DNA of 64,000 nt from Amycolatopsis marina (GTDB lineage: Bacteria; Actinomycetota; Actinomycetes; Mycobacteriales; Pseudonocardiaceae): NCBI RefSeq assembly GCF_900111885.1, contig NZ_FOKG01000020.1, forward strand, positions 41,517 through 105,516, given 5' to 3'. This document shows, piece by piece, positions 8,096 through 16,120 of the stretch; positions within the stretch are counted from its first letter, which is position 1; every line of letters begins with the position of its first letter. The notes under the pieces were generated by a model. It made no database searches. It was not told the DNA's origin and saw only the letters and a program-made list of their open reading frames with translations. The position numbers and the translations under genes were made by a program.

Positions 8096-9532
8096 ATGAC
8101 GACGGCGTCAATCTCCGTCGCAGGCCCTGGCCGCCGCCGACCCGCGCTCGTCGTGCTGTGTTTCGTGCAGTTCATGCTTGTCCTGGACGACACTGTGGTG
8201 AGTGTTGCCCTCCCCAGCATCCGGGACGATCTCGGATTCGCTGCCGTGGGCCTGGCTTGGGTCGTCAACGCGTACTTCCTTGCGTTCGGCGGGCTGCTAT
8301 TGCTGTCCGGTCGCGCGGCCGACCTGCTGGGCCGTCGGCGGGTCTTCCTCGCCGGCGTGGCGCTGTTCGGCGTCGCGAGCCTTGCCTGCGGGCTTGCCCA
8401 GGAGCCCTGGCAGCTCGTGACCGGCCGATTTGTCCAGGGTGCGGGTGCGGCAATGGCCAGCCCGGCGGCACTGTCGCTGATCACGCTCATGTTCCCAGGC
8501 AACAACGAGCGCGCCAGGGCGCTGAGCATCTGGGGCGGCATCGCCGGGCTCGGCGGAACAACAGGCCTGGTGATCTCCGGTGCACTGACCGACCTCGCCT
8601 CATGGCGTTGGATCTTCCTGATCAACCTGCCTGTGACTGTGCTCGCCGTCGCGCTGGTCCCGCGACTGGTCGGCGAGAGCCGGGCGACCGTCAGAGCGCG
8701 CCTGGACGTGCCGGGCGCGGTGTTGGGCACAGGTGCCGTCGTGTCCCTGGTCTACGGCCTGCTTCAGGCCGGGGAATCGGGTTGGGATGGCGAGAAGGTT
8801 GTCGGTTCTTTGCTCGTTGCCGTCGCGCTTGCCGTCTCGTTCCTCGTGGTCGAGTCGCGTACGGCCCGGCCACTGGTGCCGTTGTCGTTCTTGGCCTTTC
8901 GCACCCGCGCCGTCGCCAACGGCGCGACACTGCTGTTCTCTGCCGCCTTCTTCGCGATGGCTTTCCTGCTGATGATCCATCTGCAAACCGTGCTCGGATA
9001 TGGCCCGCTGCAGGCTGGCCTCGCCTATCTGCCCTACGGTGCCGGAATTCTCACAGGCATGTGGCTGTCCTCCCGCGCGGTGATCAGATTCGGGATGCGC
9101 CGCACGCTCGTCATATCGTTCCTGATCAGCTCTGCCGGGCTACTTCTACTGTCCGGCGTGGCGCCGAGCGACAGTTACGTGACCGGCGTGCTACCTGGCA
9201 TGCTCGTCACCAGCCTCGGCTGCGGCCTGAGCCTGCCCGCATTGACGGTCGCCGCTGTCGCGGGCACCTCGGGAGAGGACGCCGGTCTTGGCGCGGCAGT
9301 CCTCAGCTCCGTTCAACAGATCGGTGGGGCTGTTGGCTTGGCGGTGCTGGTCACCCTGGCAGCCCGCCGAACCGACACCCTGGCCGACTCGACCGGTCCG
9401 CTCCTCGCCGCCACGGAAGGCTTCTCTTTCGCGCTCACCGTCGCGGCAGGGCTCCTAGCACTTGGCGCCTCCCTCATCGCCACGTTGCTCAGGAAGTGTT
9501 GCCCACCCGCAACTTTCGCCCCGAAAGTCTGA
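8096..9532 (+). CDS. DHA2-type MFS multidrug exporter
   Basis: 478 residues, 14 predicted spans. The first span carries the DHA2 motif LDDTVVSVALPSI, and the loop 2-3 motif is LSGRAADLLGRRRVFLAG. Motif C in span 5 is present as GGTTGLVISGALTD. The family is EmrB/QacA-like proton-coupled drug export. Divergent from an AraC regulator that probably controls it. The C-terminus ends with a short Cys-containing tail (RKCCPP). Confidence 0.9.
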   Translation: MTTASISVAGPGRRRPALVVLCFVQFMLVLDDTVVSVALPSIRDDLGFAAVGLAWVVNAYFLAFGGLLLLSGRAADLLGRRRVFLAGVALFGVASLACGLAQEPWQLVTGRFVQGAGAAMASPAALSLITLMFPGNNERARALSIWGGIAGLGGTTGLVISGALTDLASWRWIFLINLPVTVLAVALVPRLVGESRATVRARLDVPGAVLGTGAVVSLVYGLLQAGESGWDGEKVVGSLLVAVALAVSFLVVESRTARPLVPLSFLAFRTRAVANGATLLFSAAFFAMAFLLMIHLQTVLGYGPLQAGLAYLPYGAGILTGMWLSSRAVIRFGMRRTLVISFLISSAGLLLLSGVAPSDSYVTGVLPGMLVTSLGCGLSLPALTVAAVAGTSGEDAGLGAAVLSSVQQIGGAVGLAVLVTLAARRTDTLADSTGPLLAATEGFSFALTVAAGLLALGASLIATLLRKCCPPATFAPKV

Positions 9533-9589
9533 GGCGGTCCCGGTGACGAGTCCGGGCGAGCAAGGCCCGGCTTGAGGATGGAGCTGACG

Positions 9590-9721
9590 TTATCGGCGAC
9601 TATTGGATGGCTTCGTGGTCGCGGTGACGACCCATCTCACGGCATTGCAGCAGCGGCTGACCGAGACTCTGACTTCGCTGGAGTCGAGGGCTGATCGCAT
9701 CGCACGGCCGAAGGTTTTCAT
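9590..9721 (-). CDS. Possible 43-residue ORF after the csoR remnant
   Basis: ATG at 9719-9721 follows a good GAGGAGG ribosome site placed just after the csoR remnant's stop. The product (MKTFGRAMRSALDSSEV...) has a Cys pair (RCC) and no recognised domain. It may be a truncated downstream gene of the copB operon or noise. Confidence 0.25.
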   Translation of the reverse strand: MKTFGRAMRSALDSSEVRVSVSRCCNAVRWVVTATTKPSNSRR

Positions 9722-9731
9722 GTGTTCCTCC

Positions 9732-9937
9732 TCAGGACTTGACGAGTCTGGCGATGGCGTCGGAGGCTTCTTTGATCTTCTGGTCTGCCTCGGTTCCGCC
9801 GTTGTTGGTGGCCCTGGCGACATTCGGCGGATGCCACGGGCCTGGCCTTCGATGCGTCTGAGCCTTGCGAGGTAGCGATCCTTCTCGGTGATATAGCCGT
9901 GTGTGGCTTGGGCGGGGGTGGTGGTGAGGGTGTCCAT
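9732..9937 (-). pseudogene. csoR: CsoR-type copper repressor, core deleted and frame lost
   Basis: The ATG at 9937 has a strong AGGAGGT ribosome site. The first 39 residues match the start of CsoR/DUF156 regulators (YITEKDRYLARLRRIEGQARGI). A different frame then gives the family's C-terminal end (EADQKIKEASDAIARLVKS), stopping at 9732-9734. About 45 residues between them are missing. This is the part that holds the Cys-His-Cys copper site in known CsoR proteins. The junction is also out of frame. The protein cannot sense copper, although the CsoR-like operator upstream of the YHS-copB operon survives at 12,684-12,714. Confidence 0.75.
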
Positions 9938-9980
9938 GTCAGGTGACCTCCTGACGAATATTGGACTGGCTGATTGGTGG

Positions 9981-12143
9981 TCATGCTGAACGGTCGAGGA
10001 TTTTGGTGGTGCTTGCCTCCGGAGTGAGGTCGAGCCGGCGTAGCAGCTGGGCATTGAGCGCGACGACGACGGTGGAGACGGACATGAGGATCGCGCCGAT
10101 GCTCATCGGCAGTACGAACCCGATGGAGGCAAGAGCGCCCGCAGCCAACGGCACGGAGACGAGGTTGTATCCGGCCGCCCACCACAGGTTCTGCTTCATC
10201 TTCCGGAACGTTGCCCGGGAGAGCTCTATGACCGAGAGCACTGAACGTGGATCGGAGCTGGCGAGGATCACACCGGCCGAGCCGATCGCGACGTCGGTGC
10301 CGGCGCCGATCGCGATTCCCACGTCGGCTTGTGCGAGGGCGGGGGCGTCGTTGACGCCGTCGCCAACCATGGCGACTTTGCGGCCCTCGTCCTGGAGTTC
10401 GGCGACCTTGGCGGCTTTGTCCTCAGGCCTGACACCGGCGAAGACCCGGTCGATGCCGAGTTCCTTCGCGACGGTGTCGGCCACGGCCTGGGCGTCTCCG
10501 GTGATCATCACGACCTGTGCGCCGACAGAGTGCAAGGCGTCGACGGCGTAGCGTGATTCGGGTCGGATCTCGTCTGCGAGCCGCAGGGCACCAATGACCT
10601 CGCCATCGGCGAGGACGTGGAGGATGATCGCACCCTCACCGCGCCACCGATCGGCGACAGGAAGTTCCGCGGCCCCGCGCTGGTCGAGCAAGTAGGGGCC
10701 GCCGACCTCGATCACGGTACCGTCCACGGTCGCCTTCACTCCGACCGCAGGCGACGAGGAGAACTCCGACGCCGGGGGGACGCTCACCTCCCGGGTGCGG
10801 GCGGCGCCGACGATGGCTCTGGCCAGCGGGTGCTCGCTGTCGGCCTCGGCAGCGGCGGCCAGAACCAATACCTCGTCTTCGCCACGATCGCCAATGGGTT
10901 CGACTGCGGTGACGGTGGGCTCGCCCTTGGTCAGGGTTCCGGTCTTGTCGAACAGCACGGCGTCGACGGTGCGCATCGACTCCAGTGCTAGGCGGTCCTT
11001 GACCAGCACGCCGCCGCGGGCGGCACGTTCAGTCGCGATGGAGACGACCAACGGAATCGCCAGGCCCAGCGCGTGCGGGCAGGCGATGACCAGCACAGTG
11101 ATCGTGCGGACCACCGCGTCATCGGGCATCCCGACGAGCGACCAGACGATCGCGGTGATCACCGCCGAGCCGAGGGCGAACCAGAACAGCCAGGCAGCCG
11201 CAGTATCCGCGATCCGTTGCGCGCGGGAAGACGAGGCTTGGGCATCGGTCACGAGCTTCTGGATTCCCGCCAGGGCCGTGTCCTCGCCGACCGCTGTGAC
11301 CGCGACACGCAGCCCGGAGTCGGTAGCAACCGTGCCGGCGACGACCTGCTCACCGTTCTCACGCCGCACGGGTTTGGACTCCCCGGTGACCATCGATTCG
11401 TCCATTGAGGCCGAGCCGTCCACGATCTTCCCGTCTGCGGGTACCGAGGAGCCGGGGCGAACGACGACGACATCCCCGACCGCCAGGTCAGCTGGAGCGA
11501 CCTTCACAACCTGGTCACCGTCGACCTTCTCGGCCTCATCGGGCAGCAGCGCCGCCAGGGAATCCAGCGCCGAGGTGGTCTGGGCCAGGGAGCGCATCTC
11601 GATCCAATGGCCCAGCAGCATGATGACCACCAGCAGCGCCAACTCCCACCAGAAGTTCAGCTCGTGGTCGAGGATATGCAAACTGGCCCCCCAGGACGCG
11701 AGGAACGCAACCGTGAGGGCGAGGGCGATAAGCAGCATCATGCCCGGTTTGCGGGAGCGGATCTCGCTCAGCCCACCGGTGAGGAAGGGCCAGCCACCCC
11801 AGAAGTAGACGGCGGTACCCAGCACGGGTGAGACCCACCAGACCCATTGAGATTCGGGCAGGTGGTAGCCGATGAGATGGGCGAACATGTCGTTGAACGC
11901 CACTACGGGGACGGCGAGGACGAGCATGATCCAGAACAGGCGACGGAACTGTCCGACGTGGTCTCCGTGGCCGCCATGCCCGTGATCGTGACCGCCATGG
12001 CTCGCTTGCGCGTCGTGACCATGGTCGCCCGAGGACTCGACGTGCTCCTGGTGGTGGGCGTGATGGCCGGCATGAGGGTCGGGCTCGTCGTGGTGCGCAT
12101 GGTCGTGTGCCGCGGGTGATCGTGTCGCGGGATTTTGGCTCAT
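9981..12143 (-). CDS. copB: CopB-type heavy-metal P-type ATPase
   Basis: 720 residues. Residues 1-66 are a His-rich tail (about 19 His, with HHDEPDPHAGHHAHH) instead of a Cys-based HMA domain. The membrane ion motif is CPH (ACPHALGLA), which defines the P1B-3/CopB group. The phosphorylation motif DKTGTLT, the phosphatase motif TGES and the hinge GDGVNDAPAL are all intact. CopB-type pumps export Cu(I/II) or Ag(I) from the cytoplasm. It follows the YHS gene on the same strand and precedes the csoR remnant, forming a copper-resistance operon. Confidence 0.92.
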   Translation of the reverse strand: MSQNPATRSPAAHDHAHHDEPDPHAGHHAHHQEHVESSGDHGHDAQASHGGHDHGHGGHGDHVGQFRRLFWIMLVLAVPVVAFNDMFAHLIGYHLPESQWVWWVSPVLGTAVYFWGGWPFLTGGLSEIRSRKPGMMLLIALALTVAFLASWGASLHILDHELNFWWELALLVVIMLLGHWIEMRSLAQTTSALDSLAALLPDEAEKVDGDQVVKVAPADLAVGDVVVVRPGSSVPADGKIVDGSASMDESMVTGESKPVRRENGEQVVAGTVATDSGLRVAVTAVGEDTALAGIQKLVTDAQASSSRAQRIADTAAAWLFWFALGSAVITAIVWSLVGMPDDAVVRTITVLVIACPHALGLAIPLVVSIATERAARGGVLVKDRLALESMRTVDAVLFDKTGTLTKGEPTVTAVEPIGDRGEDEVLVLAAAAEADSEHPLARAIVGAARTREVSVPPASEFSSSPAVGVKATVDGTVIEVGGPYLLDQRGAAELPVADRWRGEGAIILHVLADGEVIGALRLADEIRPESRYAVDALHSVGAQVVMITGDAQAVADTVAKELGIDRVFAGVRPEDKAAKVAELQDEGRKVAMVGDGVNDAPALAQADVGIAIGAGTDVAIGSAGVILASSDPRSVLSVIELSRATFRKMKQNLWWAAGYNLVSVPLAAGALASIGFVLPMSIGAILMSVSTVVVALNAQLLRRLDLTPEASTTKILDRSA

Positions 12144-12249
12144 GGTCGGCTCTTTTCGTTCGTCGTCCGGGCTGACGGGCGGGACCGGAGCGAAGGTTCC
12201 GCGCTCCCGCGAGAGCGTGTCTTTCGGGAGCGAGGAACCAGATGTTGTC

Positions 12250-12516
12250 TCAGGCGGCGGTGACGTAGCGTTCGGGATCGGCGTCGAACAGGGGGCCGCA
12301 GGAACTGCAGCACAGCCAGTACCGCTGACCGTTGTAATCGCGGTAGAGAGCGGCCGCCTCAGCCTCGGCCTTGACGACCGGGGTCCCAGCCATCACCGGG
12401 CATTCGGCCATGTCCTCGGCAGGGGTCTGTGCGACGGCGTCGGCGCTGGGTGCATGGCCGCAGCAGCTGCCACCTGTCGAGGCGTCGGTCAGGTTCAGGT
12501 TCTCGTGTGCAGTCAT
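12250..12516 (-). CDS. YHS domain metal-binding protein
   Basis: 88 residues. The ATG at 12514-12516 is preferred because GAAAGGAAA lies just upstream and the longer frame extends into the promoter region. The N-terminal part has GGSCCGHAP. The C-terminal 45 residues are a YHS domain: CPVMAGTPV, then GQRYWLCCSSCGPLFDADPERY. YHS domains bind copper or other soft metals and often precede CopA/CopB pumps, probably passing metal to them. First gene of the operon whose promoter contains a CsoR-like operator. Confidence 0.85.
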   Translation of the reverse strand: MTAHENLNLTDASTGGSCCGHAPSADAVAQTPAEDMAECPVMAGTPVVKAEAEAAALYRDYNGQRYWLCCSSCGPLFDADPERYVTAA

Positions 12517-12683
12517 CAGTTTCCTTTCTGTTGTGTCGTTGACCGTGGTCAGGCGTTCACTGGCTCGCGGGCCGGTGCGGGGCTGGCAGGTGCCGGTGCT
12601 GTCGTCGCCCGCGTGGGCCTTGACAGTCCGCTGCCGCAGGCTGTTGCTCACCACGAACACGGGCTCTTTCATTGGCACGACTG

Positions 12684-12714
12684 TACCCTATGCCCCCAGG
12701 GGGTATGAGATCAA
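12684..12714 (-). promoter_or_regulatory. CsoR-like operator inside the YHS-copB promoter
   Basis: On the minus strand TTGATC (complement of 12709-12714) and TAGGGT (complement of 12685-12690) are spaced by 18 bases as -35 and -10 elements. The near-palindrome TATGCCCCCAGGGGGTAT at 12689-12706 fills the spacer. The C-tract/G-tract dyad is the hallmark of CsoR/RcnR-family operators. It fits copper control of the YHS-copB operon. Confidence 0.65.
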
Positions 12715-12734
12715 GGGGGTCGCGGCTTCATCAG

Positions 12735-12881
12735 CGGCCTGCTGCTCGTATCCGTGAAATGCACGAAGCCTCTGAGGCGCGTATGCGCGGTCTGCTCGAG
12801 CGGGGTCAGGCCGAAGGTGCCTTCCGGGCCGACCTGCCGACCTTCGCCGCCTCGGCCACCAGCCAGAGGGCGGCCTCCTGA
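12735..12881 (+). pseudogene. TetR regulator, C-terminal fragment
   Basis: The frame reads ARIREMHEASEARMRGLL, then ERGQAEGAFRADLPTFAAS, a typical effector-domain stretch of TetR family regulators. There is no DNA-binding domain and the tail is short, so this is a truncated remnant. It abuts the cas6e remnant. Confidence 0.5.
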
Positions 12882-12889
12882 TGGATGGT

Positions 12890-13375
12890 CACACCCGCAT
12901 CTCAGTCATCGGTCCCGGTGCGGCCGGCGGGTGCATGCACACGTCAAGTCCGACAAGATCATGCCCGGCCAACAGCGGCAACGGGAAAACGGCAAGACGC
13001 GGCGATTCCGCATCTCACACCGTACCCCCGCACACCATCTCAACTGGCTCTTACAACGCACACCCTCCTGGGAATTCGACCTACCTTTTGCCCAGACCGG
13101 GCCCTGCGTCCGGCCTACCGCCGGCAGCGCAACCACCGCGAGAGCAGAGAATCACAGCGCGCGAGACGCGGGAGTTCCGGAAGAACGGCGACGGGCCAGC
13201 CGTGGTGCTCACCACAGCGACCTTCGACGGCCGACTGCGCGTCACCGACTCGGACCTACCCCGCGAAAAACCTTCTCAGCGAGCTGTACCCGGACAAGGC
13301 CTACGGATTCGATCTTCTGACCCTCGCCCCACTGCCGGGATCCAGCCGTGCCTTAGCCCTGGTGGAAGACCACAC
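12890..13375 (+). pseudogene. cas6e: cas6e (type I-E CRISPR endoribonuclease) remnant, frameshifted
   Basis: Two frames together give the C-terminal half of Cas6e. One (about 12,985-13,090) reads RTPAHHLNWLLQRTPSWEF, matching the family stretch before the second RAMP domain (V-T..QQ..WLL.R....GF). Another (about 13,140-13,265) reads ITARETREFRK, then VVLTTATFDGRLRVTDSDL. A further shift (to about 13,350) gives DKAYGFDLLTLAPLPG, the degraded glycine-rich loop that is normally GIGRAKAYGxGLLTLAP. Known Cas6e cuts the repeat RNA of type I-E systems. No other cas gene or repeat array is visible, so this is a relic. Confidence 0.65.
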
Positions 13376-13947
13376 CACATGACCGCACTCCGGCAGCCGC
13401 GCCTGGCTCCCGTCTCGACGAGAAGGGTGGTGGTTGTCCATCCAGGACCGTTCCCTAGATCAACTAGTACTCCAGTCGGACTTCGTGATGTCGTTGGTGG
13501 GCTGCTCGTAGACAGGTGCGGCCAGCAGTTGATCATGGTCGGTGTGTGGGCTAGACGGTATGGACGTCCTGGGCTGGGGCTTCCATGCCGCCTAGCCGCA
13601 CATATCGTTGGATCATCTGTGGCGGGGCCCGAGTAGACCAAGGCACTAGTGGACGGCTAGTCATAGCGGGCACCGAACGCCTTCGCTGGACCCAGTCAGA
13701 TCCTCATTTCCGGGTCACACCCCGCGACCATAGGGCTTCGCAACCGCACTACCAGCGGAAACGGACTCAAGTAGCATGATTCGCACGATGGCTAAAGTGG
13801 TGAACCTAACGTGTCAGCATACGAACCGGGAAGTGCTGGTCCAAGGCCCGGAGATCGGGATCTGGCCGGTGGATGCGCGTCGTCGGCCGGACCGCGCGGC
13901 AATGTGCGGGGCTTGACTCACCTCGGCTGGCGTCGGGTTGTTCTCGA
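13376..13947. other. Intergenic region, no gene seen
   Basis: 572 bases between the cas6e remnant and the DUF6920-like gene. Short frames lack coding character. CTAG, a rare word in high-GC actinobacteria, recurs several times between 13,455 and 13,660 (for example CTAGATCAACTAGTAC), hinting at imported or rearranged DNA. Confidence 0.35.
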
Positions 13948-14658
13948 TCACGCTCGGAACTGCGCGTGCTCAACCGTTGCGTGGAAGAATTCGAACTCTC
14001 GCTCGGTGCCAGTTGCCCAGCTGGCCCTGATGTCGGAGGGGATCGTGTATCCGTCGAACGAGCGGTGTGCGTGGACCTTGGCGGAGAATGGCACCCAGCC
14101 GTATCGACCATCCTCAGTGAGGTTGCTCCAACGGAGTAGCCGCAGCTCAACTAGTTCACCCTCAGCGCCTAGATGGAGCACAGCCTCGATGTCCTCTCCG
14201 TCGATCGGCACCGTGATGTTCTCTCCATCGTCGCCGGCGGACCAGCGAGTGCCGTAGGCGGGTAGATACGCGGACGGAAGCCACGTGGACTCGACCACCA
14301 GACGGCCACGGGCAGAGCGGACAAGGTCTGCGCCGTCCTGTGAGCGCACCGGGATAATCCCCAGCACACGGACACGGGATCGGGCTCTTCCGGCGTCGTA
14401 GGTGTCCTCGATCTTTGCTCTCAGTGGACCACGCCGGGCGTGGGCGGTGACCCGGTAAGAGCGCCCAGCGTGAATGGTCTCGGTCGCCCGAAACGGCATC
14501 CATGGACCGGAGGGGTCCAGGCGGACCCGGCCCGAGAAGCTGATCACGGCCTCGTTCGCGACCGGTGTTCCCGGTCGGATGGCGTGGGTCAGGTAACGCA
14601 GCCCACCCGGGGTGACTTGCTCTGTGAGCGGGCCGGGATCAAAGGTGCTGATCTTCAT
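13948..14658 (-). CDS. DUF6920/DUF6544-like protein
   Basis: 236 residues, predicted soluble and beta-rich. It begins with a YLTHAI motif typical of this family, then SFSGRVRLDPSGPWMPF, which contains the Trp/Pro signature around the second strand pair, and ends with an IPS.I.A.W motif (IPSDIRASWATGTEREFEFF). The function of the family is unknown. It is divergent from a TetR regulator, with 69 bases between them that contain a clear palindrome, so TetR control is likely. Confidence 0.7.
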   Translation of the reverse strand: MKISTFDPGPLTEQVTPGGLRYLTHAIRPGTPVANEAVISFSGRVRLDPSGPWMPFRATETIHAGRSYRVTAHARRGPLRAKIEDTYDAGRARSRVRVLGIIPVRSQDGADLVRSARGRLVVESTWLPSAYLPAYGTRWSAGDDGENITVPIDGEDIEAVLHLGAEGELVELRLLRWSNLTEDGRYGWVPFSAKVHAHRSFDGYTIPSDIRASWATGTEREFEFFHATVEHAQFRA

Positions 14659-14693
14659 CGTGCGCGCCTCTATTCGAAGACTTTGAGACTTTC

Positions 14694-14711
14694 ACCGACT
14701 TGTCAGTCGGT
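14694..14711. promoter_or_regulatory. TetR operator candidate
   Basis: ACCGACT at 14694-14700 and AGTCGGT at 14705-14711 form a perfect 7-bp dyad with a 4-base centre. It lies 17 bases before the TetR GTG start and 36 bases before the divergent DUF6920-like gene. The size and position fit a TetR dimer site controlling both genes. Confidence 0.6.
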
Positions 14712-14727
14712 AAGATAGCATGAGTCC

Positions 14728-15354
14728 GTGAAGTCGGAGACCATGCGAACGACGTTGCGGCAGCGCCAAGCCGCCCAGACCCGGGAGACACTTCTCGATG
14801 CAGCGGCACGGGTATTCGCCCGTCGCGGCTACAGCGAGGCGACGATTGACGACGTGGCCGAGGAGGCCGGAGCTTCCAAGGGCGCCGTCTACCATCACTT
14901 CGCGACCAAGCAGAAGCTTTTCCGGGCATTGCTCGCACATCGCGTCGCCGGATTGGATCCGTTGCGCGAGTTGGCCGAAGGGGCACTGTCGCTGGAAGCA
15001 CTGATCGACGGTCTCGTAGGTCTGTGGTTCGATCGCGTGCGCGACCGCCCGGAAGCCGTCGTGCTGTCGTTGGAATCCCGGCTACAAGCCCTTCGTGAAC
15101 CTGCCGCAGCTAACCTGTTGAACAGCTACTACGGCCAGTTACGTGCTACACACGACGAACTTCTCCGGAAGGCTGCGCGACGGTTCCACCTGGCACAACC
15201 CTCTCCGCACACTGCGTTGATCGTTTTCAGCCTGCTCGATGGCGCATGCCAGCAGGCGGCTCTCGATCCGCGACTTCTGGACGACGAAAACTTCAAGGGC
15301 GCCCTCGCTCACGCCGTCGCCAGCGCCCTCCGGCCGGAGCCCATGCCCGGGTAG
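14728..15354 (+). CDS. TetR family regulator
   Basis: 208 residues. The N-terminal helix-turn-helix reads AARVFARRGYSEATIDDVAE, then AGASKGAVYHHFATKQKLF, a near-consensus TetR DNA-binding domain. The C-terminal effector domain is of the AefR-like or TetR_C type and gives no ligand clue. The GTG start lies 17 bases beyond the palindrome at 14,694-14,711. It probably represses itself and the divergent DUF6920-like gene. Confidence 0.9.
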   Translation: MKSETMRTTLRQRQAAQTRETLLDAAARVFARRGYSEATIDDVAEEAGASKGAVYHHFATKQKLFRALLAHRVAGLDPLRELAEGALSLEALIDGLVGLWFDRVRDRPEAVVLSLESRLQALREPAAANLLNSYYGQLRATHDELLRKAARRFHLAQPSPHTALIVFSLLDGACQQAALDPRLLDDENFKGALAHAVASALRPEPMPG

Positions 15355-15529
15355 CCCCCTGCAGCGCATGGCTGCGCGCAAGGTTGAGCCGGCGAGGCAA
15401 GGTGGGGTACTGGCTACTGCTGCCGATTGCGCTGGGCGACGAGGTCCGCGCGGAACTACTACCCGAAGACAAGACCGAGATCGTGCGCGACCTGCAGCCC
15501 GTCGCCGCCAAACGGGCGCCGGTCCGCTC

Positions 15530-15705
15530 GGAACCGGCAATCCCAGTACGATCCACTATGTCGGCGTGTTCGTCGCCGACGGCAAGATGGTCGACGCATC
15601 GATTGAGGGGCAACTCGTCGACGTCCGCTCGATGGAAGGCGACGGCCCCTCATTGGCGCACGACGCATGGTGGGCTGGCTGCCCGGTCTCAATTGCAAGG
15701 TGTCC
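15530..15705 (+). pseudogene. NlpC/P60 C-terminal fragment, frameshifted copy
   Basis: The frame reads GTGNPSTIHYVGVFVADGK, then MVDASIEGQLVDVRSMEGDG, closely matching the last 50 residues of the gene at 1347-2396. A one-base shift near 15,650 throws the final LIGARRMVG into another frame, and no upstream catalytic Cys region is present. It is a broken partial duplicate, marking past recombination between two parts of the island. Confidence 0.75.
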
Positions 15706-16080
15706 TAAACGGACAATTTTTGGTCGACTCCAAAAGGTCACCTGCGACGCAAGCGTCCGGAGTTCATCTGGGCCTGCGACGACCTGGCCGACCTGGACGT
15801 CACGGTCGACCGGCAATTCCCCACGCGGTGGCATTGGTCGAGGCCGCATTCGCCGACCAGGTCAAGCGCAAGCACTTCTACGTCAAACGAGGTGGAGTGT
15901 CCTCCCGGATGCTGCTACTCCTGGAGTCCACGTTCAACAAGATCGCCACCGCCACCAATCGGTGTGGTCGACAGTGGTGGTGGAGGTGGAGGCCGAAGCC
16001 ACGGTCGAGTCGTTCGCCAGTGGACTAAGGCCCCGGGTGTGTCGGCTCTGGCTCGACCTCAGCCCACCGTGAGCCGAGTG
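15706..16080 (+). other. Gene debris of unknown origin
   Basis: Several short frames have coding-like composition (for example EAAFADQVKRKHFYVKR, then SSRMLLLLESTFNKIA near 15,840-15,950), but none is complete and I recognise no family. It is probably remains of a gene lost with the NlpC/P60 fragment. Confidence 0.3.
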
Positions 16081-16120
16081 CAGGACGGCCCCTGCCCCTC
16101 GGCTCGTGCACGGTTTCAAG

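Noticed and set aside
12700..13947. CRISPR array near the cas6e remnant
   Set aside because: No repeated 28-29 base units found by eye; only the gene relic is present.
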